A stretch of 64,000 nt of DNA, taken from positions 1-64,000 of the forward strand of contig NZ_JBJJBQ010000009.1 in NCBI RefSeq assembly GCF_045446075.1. Direction: 5' to 3'. The notes under the pieces were generated by a model. It saw only the letters and a list, made by a program, of their open reading frames with translations. It had not been told where the DNA came from and searched no databases. Of this stretch, positions 53,412 through 63,354 are shown piece by piece (the first letter of the stretch is position 1; each line of letters begins with the position of its first letter). This DNA is from Flavisericum labens. GTDB taxonomy: Bacteria; Bacteroidota; Bacteroidia; Flavobacteriales; Flavobacteriaceae. Made by a program: the position numbers and the translations under genes.

Positions 53412-55526
53412 ATGAAAACATATATTTTAACTATTGCCATATTCTTTTTGGTGTTCTCTTGCGTTCGTGCGCAAGAGCTCGAGTCCCCAAACGGAGAAAT
53501 AACTCTTAAATTTCAGTTAAAAGATGACGGAATACCTACGTACCAACTCTTTTACAAAAACAAAGTGGTTGTTAATACGAGCAGATTGGGCTTTGAATTA
53601 AAGAGTGATAAAAAATCATTACTTGATGATTTTACCATTTCAAATACCGAAACGATTGTTTTTGATGAAACCTGGAAGCCTGTTTGGGGTGAAGAAAGTG
53701 AAATAAGAAACCAATACAACGAGTTGGCTGTAACCTTAAAACAAAACGAAACCAATCGTTCCGTGCTTGTTCGTTTTCGTTTATTTAATGATGGGTTGGG
53801 GTTTCGCTATGAATTTCCGCAGCAAAATGAACTCATATATTTTGTGATTAAGGAAGAAAAAACACAATTCGCTATGACGGGCGACCATACCGCTTTTTGG
53901 ATCCCTGGAGATTACGATTCACAAGAATACGATTACACGGAATCTAAACTTTCAGAAATGCGAGAACAATTTGATACTGCTGTAACTCACAATGCTTCAC
54001 AAGAACAGTTTTCAAAAACAGGGGTGCAAACCGCATTAATGATGAAAACTGATGACGGCTTGTACATTAACTTACATGAGGCGGCACTCATAAATTATTC
54101 ATGTATGCACCTTGATTTGGATGACGAAAATTTTGTTTTTGAATCGCATTTAACACCAGATGCTGTTGGAGATAAAGGTTATATGCAGGCGCCGTGCAAT
54201 TCACCTTGGAGAACCATAATGGTAAGCGATGATGCCCGTGATATTCTGGCATCAAAAATAACTTTGAATTTAAATGACCCTTGTAAAATTGAAGATACAT
54301 CATGGATAAAACCAGTTAAATATATTGGGGTTTGGTGGGAAATGATTACAGGAAAAAGTTCATGGGCCTATACTGATGATGTGCCTTCTGTTCAGTTGGG
54401 AGTTACAGATTATTCAAAATTAGAACCTAATGGAAAACATGCTGCCAACACAGACCACGTTAAATATTATATTGATTTTGCTTCAAAACATGGTTTTGAT
54501 GGTGTATTAGTTGAAGGATGGAACGAAGGTTGGGAAGATTGGTTTGGTAAATCGAAAGATTATGTATTCGATTTTGTGACACCTTATCCAGATTTCGATG
54601 TTGATGAAGTACATGAATACGCTAAATCGAAAGGTGTTAAAATGATAATGCACCACGAGACTTCTGGGGCTACAAGAAACTACGAACGCCACATGGATAG
54701 CGCATACCAATTTATGAAAGACAACGGTTACGATGCAGTAAAAAGTGGTTACGTAGGCAACATTTTACCAAGAGGAGAACACCATTATAGCCAATGGATT
54801 GTAAACCATTATCAATATGCTATTGAAAAAGCGGCCGATTATCAAATTATGGTCAATGCCCATGAAGCGGTGAGGCCAACAGGAATTTGCAGAACCTACC
54901 CCAATTTAATTGGTAACGAATCGGCTAGGGGTACCGAGTTTCAGGCATTTGGCGGCTCTAAACCAAACCATGTTACGGTATTGCCCTTTACACGTTTAAT
55001 TGGTGGCCCAATGGATTATACTCCAGGTATTTTCGAAATGGACATTAGCAAGTTAAATCCTGAAAATAATTCACATGTAAATAGCACTATCGCCAACCAA
55101 TTGGCCTTGTACGTTACCATGTGCAGCCCATTACAAATGGCTGCCGATTTACCAGAGCATTACCAACAATTTATGGACGCCTTTCAGTTTATTAAAGATG
55201 TGGCAATAGATTGGGACAAAAGTGTTTATTTGGAAGCCGAGCCTGGTAAATACATCACGGTGGCTCGTAAAGAAAAAGGGACTAATAATTGGTTTATTGG
55301 CAATGTAAACGGTAATGAAACAAGAACTTCCAAAATCGAATTTGATTTCTTGGAAAAAGGTAAAACGTACCTAGCAACTATTTATTCTGATGCCAAAGAT
55401 GCCCATTATAAAACCAATCCGCAGGCCTATACCATAAAATCCAAGAAGGTAACAAGCAAATCAAAATTGTCGCAATTGTCCGTTCCTGGAGGAGGGTATG
55501 CCATTAGTATTTTGGAAATTAAATAA
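53412..55526 (+). CDS. GH97 alpha-glucosidase (SusB-like)
   Basis: 704 residues, signal peptide cleaved near residue 22 (RAQE). N-terminal super-sandwich (about 25-280), TIM barrel (about 290-580) and C-terminal beta domain. Candidate acidic residues are in HHETSG near 415, AHEAVRPTG near 483 and GNESARGTEF near 502-511. The presence of Glu at these places matches the inverting SusB type rather than retaining GH97 alpha-galactosidases (moderate confidence). It releases glucose from malto-oligosaccharides in the periplasm. It follows the phosphorylase by 12 bp. Confidence 0.92.
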   Translation: MKTYILTIAIFFLVFSCVRAQELESPNGEITLKFQLKDDGIPTYQLFYKNKVVVNTSRLGFELKSDKKSLLDDFTISNTETIVFDETWKPVWGEESEIRNQYNELAVTLKQNETNRSVLVRFRLFNDGLGFRYEFPQQNELIYFVIKEEKTQFAMTGDHTAFWIPGDYDSQEYDYTESKLSEMREQFDTAVTHNASQEQFSKTGVQTALMMKTDDGLYINLHEAALINYSCMHLDLDDENFVFESHLTPDAVGDKGYMQAPCNSPWRTIMVSDDARDILASKITLNLNDPCKIEDTSWIKPVKYIGVWWEMITGKSSWAYTDDVPSVQLGVTDYSKLEPNGKHAANTDHVKYYIDFASKHGFDGVLVEGWNEGWEDWFGKSKDYVFDFVTPYPDFDVDEVHEYAKSKGVKMIMHHETSGATRNYERHMDSAYQFMKDNGYDAVKSGYVGNILPRGEHHYSQWIVNHYQYAIEKAADYQIMVNAHEAVRPTGICRTYPNLIGNESARGTEFQAFGGSKPNHVTVLPFTRLIGGPMDYTPGIFEMDISKLNPENNSHVNSTIANQLALYVTMCSPLQMAADLPEHYQQFMDAFQFIKDVAIDWDKSVYLEAEPGKYITVARKEKGTNNWFIGNVNGNETRTSKIEFDFLEKGKTYLATIYSDAKDAHYKTNPQAYTIKSKKVTSKSKLSQLSVPGGGYAISILEIK

Positions 55527-55535
55527 GATGAGAAC

Positions 55536-57509
55536 ATGATAGGATATATAAAGAATCAAAAAAGTAATAAACATGTCATTCTAATTGTTTTGATATCTGT
55601 TTTTACTTTAAATTTATCTTGTAAAAAGGAAGACAAAATGGCAACAGATGGAGTCCAAATGAATACTTCAACCGAAAGACAGGATATTGAGCGCATTGAG
55701 CCATTAAATTGGTGGGTCGGTTTTAAAAATAGAGACCTGCAGCTATTAGTGAAACATCCAAATATTTCAGAATATAGTCCTGAAATTTCTTACGAAGGTG
55801 TTTCTTTGTTAAAAGTGAACAAAGCCGATAGCCCTAATTATTTGTTTCTTGATTTAAGCATTTCTGAAACAGCTTTTGCTGGGAAATTCAATATTGTTTT
55901 TAAGCATAAAAACAAAGAGGAACTCATTCATTCCTATGAATTGAAATCCAGAGAAAAACCCTCTGAAGATTACATAGGTTTTAATAGTAGTGATGCCATT
56001 TATTTAATTACTCCTGATAGGTTTTCCAATGGAAATCCAAATAACGATATTATTGAAACTCTTAATGAGGCAAGTATTGACAGAAACGATAACTACGCCA
56101 GGCATGGTGGCGACATTCAGGGCATAACAAACCACCTAGATTATATTGAAGATTTAGGTTTTACCGCTATTTGGCCAACCCCGCTGCTTACAAACAATAT
56201 GTATCAAGGGTCTTACCATGGTTACGCAATGACCGATTTTTACCAAATAGACCCGCGATTTGGAACCATGGAAGAATACCTTGAATTGTCTTCAAAAATG
56301 GCTTCAAAAGGAATGAAACTCATCATGGATCAGGTGGCCAACCATTGTGGACTAGAGCATTGGTGGATAAAGGATTTACCATTTAAAGATTGGATAAACC
56401 ACCAAGACAATTATTTGGAAAATTTAGAAAATTGGGAAGGTAGCAAAAGCATAACCACAAATCATAGGCGTACCACAAACCAAGATATTTATGCATCGAA
56501 AGTGGATAAAGATAATATGAGCGAAGGCTGGTTTGTTTCCGTAATGCCCGATATGAATCAACGGAATCCCTTCATGGCAACATATACCATTCAAAACAGT
56601 ATTTGGTGGATTGAAACGGCAAAATTGGGTGGTATTCGGCAAGATACTTATCCGTATCCCGATAAACATTTCATGAGTAAATGGGCGGGTGAAATCATGA
56701 ATGAATACCCAAACTTCAGTATTGTGGGCGAGGAGTGGACAACCAATCCGTTGCTAATTGCCTATTGGCAGCAAGGAAACCCGAATAGCGATGGCTATAA
56801 TTCAAATTTAAAATCGCCCATGGATTTTGCCATGCAAGATATCATTGTAAGGGCTTTGAATAATGGAGAATCTTGGGACTCTGGTTTTGTTGAAATTTAT
56901 AAAGGCCTTGCCAACGATTTTGCATATGTGTCTCCAAAGGATATTATGGTATTTCCAGACAACCATGATATGAGCCGTATTTTTACCCAACTTCACGGTA
57001 ATATAGAAAATACCAAAATGGCATTAAGCTACATTTTAATGATGCCTAGAATTCCACAAATTTATTATGGCACCGAAATCCTGATGGAAGATTTTGATAA
57101 GCCGGGAGACCACGGTTTGGTAAGAAGTGATTTTCCTGGTGGATGGGACGACGACAAAATAAATGCCTTTACGGGTGATGGCTTGAGTGATGCCCAAAAA
57201 GGGATGCAATTCTTTCTTCGGAAAATATTGAATTACAGAAAAACAAGTCAAGCTATACATGAGGGTAAAACGGTGCATTTTGTGCCAGAAAACGGTATTT
57301 ATGTTTTGTTTAGAGTTGTTAATGATGAAACTGTTGTTTTGATTTTGAATAAAAATGAAAATGAAGTGGAACTGGATTTAAGTCGTTTCGATGAGCTTCA
57401 GCTTAATGGTAAAGTCATGAGAAACGTTACTAGCAGCGCCCAGTTTAAATGGGAAGGTAATTTGGTGCTTTCAGAAAAGGGACCTGTAATTCTCACTACA
57501 AAAATCTGA
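55536..57509 (+). CDS. GH13 cyclomaltodextrinase/neopullulanase-like lipoprotein
   Basis: 657 residues. Lipobox ends LSC at about residue 29, followed by KKEDK, a charged pattern that in Flavobacteriia often directs lipoproteins to the cell surface. N-terminal Cyc-maltodextrinase Ig domain (about 45-140), GH13 barrel (about 150-560) with catalytic Asp near 369 (GIRQDTYPY), Glu near 398 (VGEEW) and Asp near 476 (DNHDMS), and C-terminal beta domain. SusA-like role in cutting starch or cyclodextrins. Its stop overlaps the next start (57509). Confidence 0.92.
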   Translation: MIGYIKNQKSNKHVILIVLISVFTLNLSCKKEDKMATDGVQMNTSTERQDIERIEPLNWWVGFKNRDLQLLVKHPNISEYSPEISYEGVSLLKVNKADSPNYLFLDLSISETAFAGKFNIVFKHKNKEELIHSYELKSREKPSEDYIGFNSSDAIYLITPDRFSNGNPNNDIIETLNEASIDRNDNYARHGGDIQGITNHLDYIEDLGFTAIWPTPLLTNNMYQGSYHGYAMTDFYQIDPRFGTMEEYLELSSKMASKGMKLIMDQVANHCGLEHWWIKDLPFKDWINHQDNYLENLENWEGSKSITTNHRRTTNQDIYASKVDKDNMSEGWFVSVMPDMNQRNPFMATYTIQNSIWWIETAKLGGIRQDTYPYPDKHFMSKWAGEIMNEYPNFSIVGEEWTTNPLLIAYWQQGNPNSDGYNSNLKSPMDFAMQDIIVRALNNGESWDSGFVEIYKGLANDFAYVSPKDIMVFPDNHDMSRIFTQLHGNIENTKMALSYILMMPRIPQIYYGTEILMEDFDKPGDHGLVRSDFPGGWDDDKINAFTGDGLSDAQKGMQFFLRKILNYRKTSQAIHEGKTVHFVPENGIYVLFRVVNDETVVLILNKNENEVELDLSRFDELQLNGKVMRNVTSSAQFKWEGNLVLSEKGPVILTTKI

Positions 57510-59416
57510 TGAAAAGTCGTTCTAAAATTAGCCTTGTCGACAAGAGCATGGCATTCATGCTGCTTGCTTTGTTTATAACGGTTTTCGGGTGTAAAAAAGA
57601 CATAAAAGCCATTAAATCTTCGGAGTCCAATAGGGTTGAGGTTAAAAAAAAGCAAGTGGTCTATCAAGTATTTACACGTTTATTCGGAAATACAAATACC
57701 ACAAACAAACCATGGGGCACTATTGAGGAAAACGGTGTTGGGAAGTTTAATGATTTTACCGATAAAGCTTTGACCGAAATAAAGAATTTAGGAGTCACGC
57801 ATATTTGGTACACTGGTGTTCTTCATCATGATGTGATTACCGATTACTCAAAATATGGCATTTCAAATGATGACCCAGATGTGGTAAAAGGCCGTGCAGG
57901 CTCACCCTACGCAGTTAAGGATTATTATAACGTTAACCCAGATTTGGCAGTTTACGTTGAAAATCGTCTAGAGGAATTTGAAGCCTTGATTAACCGCACA
58001 CACAATGTCGGTTTAAAAGTCATTATAGATATAGTACCAAACCATGTAGCTCGAAATTACAAGAGTATTTCTAAGCCAAAGTCCATAAAGGATTTTGGAG
58101 AAGATGATGATACTTCTTTGACTTACCAGGTTAATAATAATTTTTACTACAATCCAACCGAAGCATTCAAAGTTCCCGTTTGGGTAAACGGCTATTCACC
58201 ATTAGGCGAAGAAAAGCATGTGCTCGAGGATGGAAAGTTTTATGAAAATCCTGCAAAATGGACAGGTAACGGATCTCGTCTGTCACAGCCAAAAATGGAC
58301 GATTGGTACGAAACCGTTAAGATAAATTACGGTATTTCTCCTGATGGTAAAAAAGACTTTAATGAACTACCGGTTGGATTTGAGAACGAGAACTACAAAA
58401 AACATTTTGAATTTTGGCGCGATAAAACGGTTCCAGATTCGTGGGTGAAATTCCGAGATATTGCACTTTACTGGCTTGAAAAAGGAGTTGATGGTTTTCG
58501 TTACGATATGGCCGAAATGGTACCTGTTGAATTTTGGAGTTTTATGAATTCAACGATAAAAATGAAAAAGCCCGATGCTTTTTTATTGGCCGAAGTTTAT
58601 AATCCATCACTATATCGCAATTATATCAAGAAAGGAAAAATGGATTATTTATACGACAAGGTTCAACTATATGATACCATTAAGCATGTCATGCAAGGCC
58701 ACGGAAAAACCGATAATATCCCGGCTATTTTTGAAGATTTAAAAGATATCGAGCACCAAATGCTGCACTTTCTTGAAAATCATGATGAACAGCGTATCTC
58801 TAGTCGGGATTTTGCTAATAGTGCTGAAAAAGGCAAACCGGCCATGGTTGTTTCGGCAACATCAACAACAGCGCCCACCATGATTTATTTTGGACAGGAA
58901 GTAGGTGAAGATGGTTCAGAAGCGCCCGGTTTTGGAGATCCAACCAGAACTTCAATTTACGATTATGTTGGGGTGCCAGCGCATCAACGTTGGATCAATA
59001 ACAAACAATTTGATGGCGGGCAATTAACTGAATCAGAAAAGGTTTTAAGGGACTTTTACAAAAGGTTGTTGAATTTTACCATAACTAGTTTAGCTTTAAT
59101 GGGGGAATACAGAGACATTCATTTGTATAATAGAAAAAACACCGATAATTATACCGACAAAGTGTTAAGTTTTGTGCGGTGGAATGAAGATGAAAAGCTA
59201 ATAATCGTTTCGAATTTTGATGATGAAGGCATTCAGGAGTTCAATTTAAAAGTTCCTAAGGCCATTGTTGAGGCTTGGGGATTATCAAATGGAGCTTACA
59301 GTATTAAAGATCAACTATACCATCAATTTTCAGAAAAATTGCTTGTGGAAAATAATATCGGAAACATTCAAATAAAGTTGAAACCCTTAGAATCGTTCAT
59401 ATTAAAAGTTGAATAA
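57509..59416 (+). CDS. GH13 alpha-amylase-family lipoprotein
   Basis: 635 residues. Lipobox FGC near residue 28 followed by KKDIK. GH13 barrel with DIVPNHVA near 170, catalytic Asp near 332 (GFRYDMAEM), Glu near 360 (LAEVYN) and Asp near 424 (ENHDEQR), then a C-terminal beta domain. No N-terminal carbohydrate-binding domain is evident. Distinct from both neighbours, so the three GH13 enzymes are not recent duplicates. Substrate is an alpha-glucan; exact cutting pattern unknown. Confidence 0.9.
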   Translation: MKSRSKISLVDKSMAFMLLALFITVFGCKKDIKAIKSSESNRVEVKKKQVVYQVFTRLFGNTNTTNKPWGTIEENGVGKFNDFTDKALTEIKNLGVTHIWYTGVLHHDVITDYSKYGISNDDPDVVKGRAGSPYAVKDYYNVNPDLAVYVENRLEEFEALINRTHNVGLKVIIDIVPNHVARNYKSISKPKSIKDFGEDDDTSLTYQVNNNFYYNPTEAFKVPVWVNGYSPLGEEKHVLEDGKFYENPAKWTGNGSRLSQPKMDDWYETVKINYGISPDGKKDFNELPVGFENENYKKHFEFWRDKTVPDSWVKFRDIALYWLEKGVDGFRYDMAEMVPVEFWSFMNSTIKMKKPDAFLLAEVYNPSLYRNYIKKGKMDYLYDKVQLYDTIKHVMQGHGKTDNIPAIFEDLKDIEHQMLHFLENHDEQRISSRDFANSAEKGKPAMVVSATSTTAPTMIYFGQEVGEDGSEAPGFGDPTRTSIYDYVGVPAHQRWINNKQFDGGQLTESEKVLRDFYKRLLNFTITSLALMGEYRDIHLYNRKNTDNYTDKVLSFVRWNEDEKLIIVSNFDDEGIQEFNLKVPKAIVEAWGLSNGAYSIKDQLYHQFSEKLLVENNIGNIQIKLKPLESFILKVE

Positions 59417-59417
59417 C

Positions 59418-61076
59418 ATGAAAAAAATCATTAGCTTTCTTTTAGTGGCTATAGCTTTTTTCAATTGTAAACAAAATGAGGAAAAAGTACTAGAAGTTAA
59501 AGAGAACATACCTTTCATTTGGGAAGGAGCAAACGTGTACTTTCTATTGACCGACCGCTTTAATAATGGTGATACATCCAATGATATCAATTTTGATAGA
59601 ATCGCTGAAACAGGAAAACTTCGTGGTTTTGAGGGCGGTGATATTAAAGGGGTAACGCAAAAAATTAAGGATGGATATTTTACAAATTTAGGAATCAATG
59701 CGATTTGGATGACACCTATTGTTGAGCAAATTCATGGAGCTACAAATGAAGGCACAGGAAACACCTATGCTTTTCACGGTTATTGGACCAGCGATTGGAC
59801 CAACATCGACCCGAATTTTGGAACCAGAGAAGATTTGCACGAATTAGTGGAAACAGCTCATAAGAATGGTATCCGTATTTTATTGGATGCCGTTATAAAC
59901 CACACGGGGCCTGTCACTAAAATTGATCCAGTTTGGCCAAAATCATGGGTACGTACTGAGCCGCAATGTGATTATAAATCTTTTGAAAATACTGTTACAT
60001 GCACGCTGGTCAATAATCTTCCAGATATAAGGACAGAAAGTGACCATGAGGTTGAATTGCCACAACAATTGGTTGAAAAATGGAAAAGGGAAGGGCGTTA
60101 CGAAAAGGAAGTTGTAGAGCTGGACGCTTTCTTTAAGCGTACAAACTATATGAGAGCACCGCGATTTTATATCATGAAATGGCTTACCGATTATATTAGG
60201 GAATTTGGAATTGATGGCTATCGAGTAGATACGGTTAAACATACCGAACCCTATGTTTGGCAAGAGTTTAAAGATCAGTGTGATTTTGCTTTTGAACAAT
60301 TCAAAAAGAATAATCCGGAAAAAGTATTGGACGACAGTACTTTTTATTTAGTGGGGGAAGTTTACAATTATGGTATTTCGGGAGGGAAATTTTTCGATTT
60401 TGGTGATAAAAAAGTAAACTATTTTGATGATGCTTTCAACAGTTTGATAAATTTTGAACTAAAATGGAATTCGGCTCAACAACCAATGGAGCTGATGTTT
60501 AGTAGATATGCAAATGTTTTGAATTCAGAATTAAAGGGCTACGGAATATTAAATTATTTAAGTTCGCATGATGACGGGCAACCTTTTGATGAAAACAGAG
60601 AAAAACCGTTTGAAACAGCAACCAAACTGTTGTTGTGTCCAGGTACATCACAGGTGTATTATGGAGATGAATCGGCGCGGTCTTTAGTGGTAGAAGGCAC
60701 TCACGGCGATGCCACTTTGCGTTCGTTCATGAATTGGGATGCTGTTAAAAACAACCCCGAGACGAGCGCTATTTTAAACCATTGGCAAAAATTGGGTCGG
60801 TTTCGCACAAACCATCCGGCAATAGGAGCTGGGGTTCATCAAATGTTAACCCAAGAACCTTACGTTTTTTCTAGGAAGTTTTCAAAAGGTGAGTATAAAG
60901 ATGTTGTGGTAGTGGGGTTAGAATTGCCCAAAGGAAACAAAGTGCTTGATGTTTCTCAAGCGTTTGCGGATGGGCAAATGCTTTACGACGCATATTCCAA
61001 TTCAATTTCAACAGTAAAAGGTGGTAAAGTCGAAATTGATACACCCTATGAAATTGTATTATTGGAAAATCAATAG
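59418..61076 (+). CDS. GH13 alpha-amylase lipoprotein
   Basis: 552 residues from the ATG at 59418, just after the previous stop at 59416; a TTG at 59409 is rejected. Lipobox FNC near residue 15 followed by KQNEEK, again a surface-type pattern. GH13 barrel with LLDAVINHTGP near 155, catalytic Asp near 270 (GYRVDTVKH), Glu near 313 (VGEVYN) and Asp near 383 (SSHDDGQ), and a short C-terminal beta domain. Likely a surface endo-acting amylase. Last gene of the transporter operon, convergent with the LacI gene at 61079 with only 2 bp between them. Confidence 0.9.
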   Translation: MKKIISFLLVAIAFFNCKQNEEKVLEVKENIPFIWEGANVYFLLTDRFNNGDTSNDINFDRIAETGKLRGFEGGDIKGVTQKIKDGYFTNLGINAIWMTPIVEQIHGATNEGTGNTYAFHGYWTSDWTNIDPNFGTREDLHELVETAHKNGIRILLDAVINHTGPVTKIDPVWPKSWVRTEPQCDYKSFENTVTCTLVNNLPDIRTESDHEVELPQQLVEKWKREGRYEKEVVELDAFFKRTNYMRAPRFYIMKWLTDYIREFGIDGYRVDTVKHTEPYVWQEFKDQCDFAFEQFKKNNPEKVLDDSTFYLVGEVYNYGISGGKFFDFGDKKVNYFDDAFNSLINFELKWNSAQQPMELMFSRYANVLNSELKGYGILNYLSSHDDGQPFDENREKPFETATKLLLCPGTSQVYYGDESARSLVVEGTHGDATLRSFMNWDAVKNNPETSAILNHWQKLGRFRTNHPAIGAGVHQMLTQEPYVFSRKFSKGEYKDVVVVGLELPKGNKVLDVSQAFADGQMLYDAYSNSISTVKGGKVEIDTPYEIVLLENQ

Positions 61077-61078
61077 AT

Positions 61079-62112
61079 TTATTTAACACTTTTAATATTC
61101 GAAGAGTCCCGTATCACCAATTCTGCGTCAAGAATGATTTTATTTAAGCTTTGCTTTATTGAAGGTTGTTTGGTGTATTCCAAAAGCCGTTTGGCCGCTT
61201 GCTTACCAATTTCTTCACTATGCTGTTTTACACTGGTAATACTTGGGGTAGCGATAGCTGTAAAAGGTTCGTCTCCAAAACCTACTAAAGCCATTTCTTG
61301 CGGCACTTTTATGTTTTGTTCTTTTAAAACTTCAAGCGCACCAAGTGCGGCATGGTCGCTAGCAACATAAACGGCATCGGGTCTATTTTTTAAATTAAGG
61401 AGTTGCCTCATTTTTTTCCGTCCGTCCTCAATATTTAAGTGGCATTCAATTAATAATTCATTATCCAAAGGTAAATTGTGCTTTTTCAGTGCATCTGTAT
61501 ACCCTTTAATTCTATTATTAAAAATTCTTGTGTGTCTGTAGCCACCAATATGAGCTATGCGCTTACAGCCTTGTTCAACCAAATGTTCAACAATCATATG
61601 GCTGCTATCGAAGTCGTTAATACCAATATAATCGACATTCAAATCGTTTTCACCACGGTCAAACAAAATTAAAGGAATACCTTTGGATTTTATTTTTTCG
61701 TAATAATTCAAATCAACAGTTTCATTGGCCATTGATGCTATAATGCCGTCAACTTGGGTAAAAAGTAAGGTGTCAATATTATTGCACTCTTTTTTATAGG
61801 ACTCGTTAGATTGGGTCATAATGATGTTATAACCCTCTTTATTAAGCACTTCTTCTATGTTTTGAATAACCGAAGAGAAGAAGTTACTATTAGTACGTGG
61901 TACAATAACACCCACCAGGTTACTTTTTCCTTTACGAAGTGCACTTGCCAAATGGTTGGGCTGGTAGTTCAGGTTTTTGGCTACTTGCTTAACCGCTTGT
62001 TTAGTTTTTTCACTGATGCGCGAATCGTTATGCAGCGCTTTTGAGACTGCTGCAGTAGATATGTTTAGCACATTCGCAATATCTTTTATGGTAGTTTTTC
62101 TTTTGATAATTA
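61079..62112 (-). CDS. LacI-family regulator, divergent from kdgK, with no standard start codon
   Basis: About 343 residues. The helix-turn-helix TIKDIANVLNISTAAVSKAL begins five to seven residues into the protein, followed by a sugar-sensing domain with GFGDEPFTAIATPSI near the C-terminus. The frame is open up to TTG at 62173, but the predicted promoter and operator (62126-62174) place the mRNA start near 62138, downstream of all TTG codons. Between there and the helix-turn-helix there is no ATG, GTG or TTG; candidates are ATT at 62110 or ATC at 62107. The start drawn here is approximate. It likely controls kdgK and itself. Confidence 0.75.
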
Positions 62113-62125
62113 TTTTTTTTATACC

Positions 62126-62147
62126 TTTGCTTAATCGTTTAAGCAAA
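62126..62147. promoter_or_regulatory. LacI operator overlapping the regulator's own promoter
   Basis: Inverted repeat TTTGCTTAA / TTAAGCAAA around a 4-bp centre. It overlaps the last bases of the -7 box and the predicted start site of the minus-strand LacI gene, an arrangement for autorepression. Confidence 0.75.
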
Positions 62148-62174
62148 TATAGTGCGATAATTTTTATAATCAAA
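62144..62174 (-). promoter_or_regulatory. Promoter of the second LacI gene
   Basis: On the minus strand TTTG (62174-62171), exactly 19 bp, then TATATTTG (62151-62144): a full match to the Bacteroidota -33/-7 consensus. Confidence 0.7.
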
Positions 62175-62225
62175 ACTTAACTGAATAAGATAACGTTGTA
62201 GATTATATGCGCTTTTTAAGGGTTT

Positions 62226-62243
62226 TGGTTAAACGTTTAACCA
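62226..62243. promoter_or_regulatory. LacI operator upstream of kdgK
   Basis: Perfect 18-bp palindrome TGGTTAAACGTTTAACCA, ending 31 bp before the kdgK start. Its core resembles the operator at 62126, so the same regulator probably binds both. Confidence 0.75.
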
Positions 62244-62274
62244 GTTATTAATTAAAACTAAACACAATTCAAAA

Positions 62275-63321
62275 ATGAAAAAAGTAGTCACTTTTGGGGA
62301 AATTATGCTGCGTTTGGCACCTCAAGGATTTTTAAGATTCTCACAAGCTAGTAGCTTCGACGTTGTTTATGGTGGTGGTGAATCTAACGTAGCCGTTTCA
62401 TTGGCTAATTATGGAGTACCAGTAGATTTTGTAACGCGTTTGCCAAAAAATGATATTGGTGAATGTGCTATGATGGAAATGAGAAAAAGAGGAGTAAATG
62501 TTGATAAAATTGTTTGGGGTGGAGACCGTTTAGGTATTTACTTTTTAGAGACAGGAGCTGTATCTAGAGGATCAAAAGTGGTTTATGACCGAGCACATTC
62601 TGCGATGTCTGAAATCAAATCAGGAATGATTGATTGGGATGCTGTTTTTGAGGGTGTTGAGTGGTTTCACTGGACAGGTATTACACCTGCAATTTCGCAA
62701 GGCTCAGCTGATGTTTGCTTAGAAGCTGTAAAAGCTGCAAGCGCAAAAGGAGTTACTATTTCAACAGATTTAAACTACCGTGCAAAATTATGGAATTACT
62801 GCGATGATGCGCACAGAGAAGCAGTAATGACTGAATTAACTTCTTACTGTGATGTTGTTTTAGGAAACGAAGAAGATGCCGAAATGCACTTTGGTATCAA
62901 ACCAGAAGGTATTACCGTTCAAACTCAAGGACATGATGTTAAGGCGGAAGCTTTCTTATCTGTTTGCCAACAAATGATGGAAAAATTCCCAAGAGCTAAA
63001 AAAGTAATTACTACATTAAGAGGTTCTATTTCTGCGTCTCATAATACATGGGCTGGTGTTCTATATGATGGTAAGAAAATGTACGAAACACGTCAGTATC
63101 AAATTACCGATATTGTTGATAGAGTAGGTGGTGGTGACTCTTTTATGGGTGGATTGATCTACGGATTGCTTAAATACCCAGAAGATGATCAAAATGCACT
63201 TGATTTTGCAGTGGCGGCTTCTTGTTTGAAACACACTATAAAAGGTGATGCGAACTTGGTAACCGTGTCCGAAGTTGAAAAACTTATGGGTGGTGATGCT
63301 TCAGGTCGCGTAGCCAGATAA
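62275..63321 (+). CDS. kdgK: 2-Dehydro-3-deoxygluconokinase (KDG kinase)
   Basis: 348-residue PfkB-family sugar kinase. N-terminal FGEIMLRLAP and GGGESNVAVSLA (sugar-binding), the KDG-kinase-like PRAKKVITTLRG region near 240, and the PfkB signature VDRVGGGDSFMGGL near 280-293 with the catalytic Asp in GGGDSF. It phosphorylates 2-keto-3-deoxygluconate from pectin, alginate or glucuronate breakdown to KDPG. No KDPG aldolase is in the visible window. Codon use looks more conserved than in neighbours, consistent with good expression. Confidence 0.9.
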   Translation: MKKVVTFGEIMLRLAPQGFLRFSQASSFDVVYGGGESNVAVSLANYGVPVDFVTRLPKNDIGECAMMEMRKRGVNVDKIVWGGDRLGIYFLETGAVSRGSKVVYDRAHSAMSEIKSGMIDWDAVFEGVEWFHWTGITPAISQGSADVCLEAVKAASAKGVTISTDLNYRAKLWNYCDDAHREAVMTELTSYCDVVLGNEEDAEMHFGIKPEGITVQTQGHDVKAEAFLSVCQQMMEKFPRAKKVITTLRGSISASHNTWAGVLYDGKKMYETRQYQITDIVDRVGGGDSFMGGLIYGLLKYPEDDQNALDFAVAASCLKHTIKGDANLVTVSEVEKLMGGDASGRVAR

Positions 63322-63354
63322 TCTTAGAATAATTTCAAAATACGTTATTGTAAA

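Noticed and set aside
62169..62179. 11-mer ATCAAAACTTA identical to the stem arm at 48875-48885
   Set aside because: Here it has no pairing partner and simply contains the -33 TTTG of the minus-strand LacI promoter; an AT-rich 11-mer match is likely by chance.
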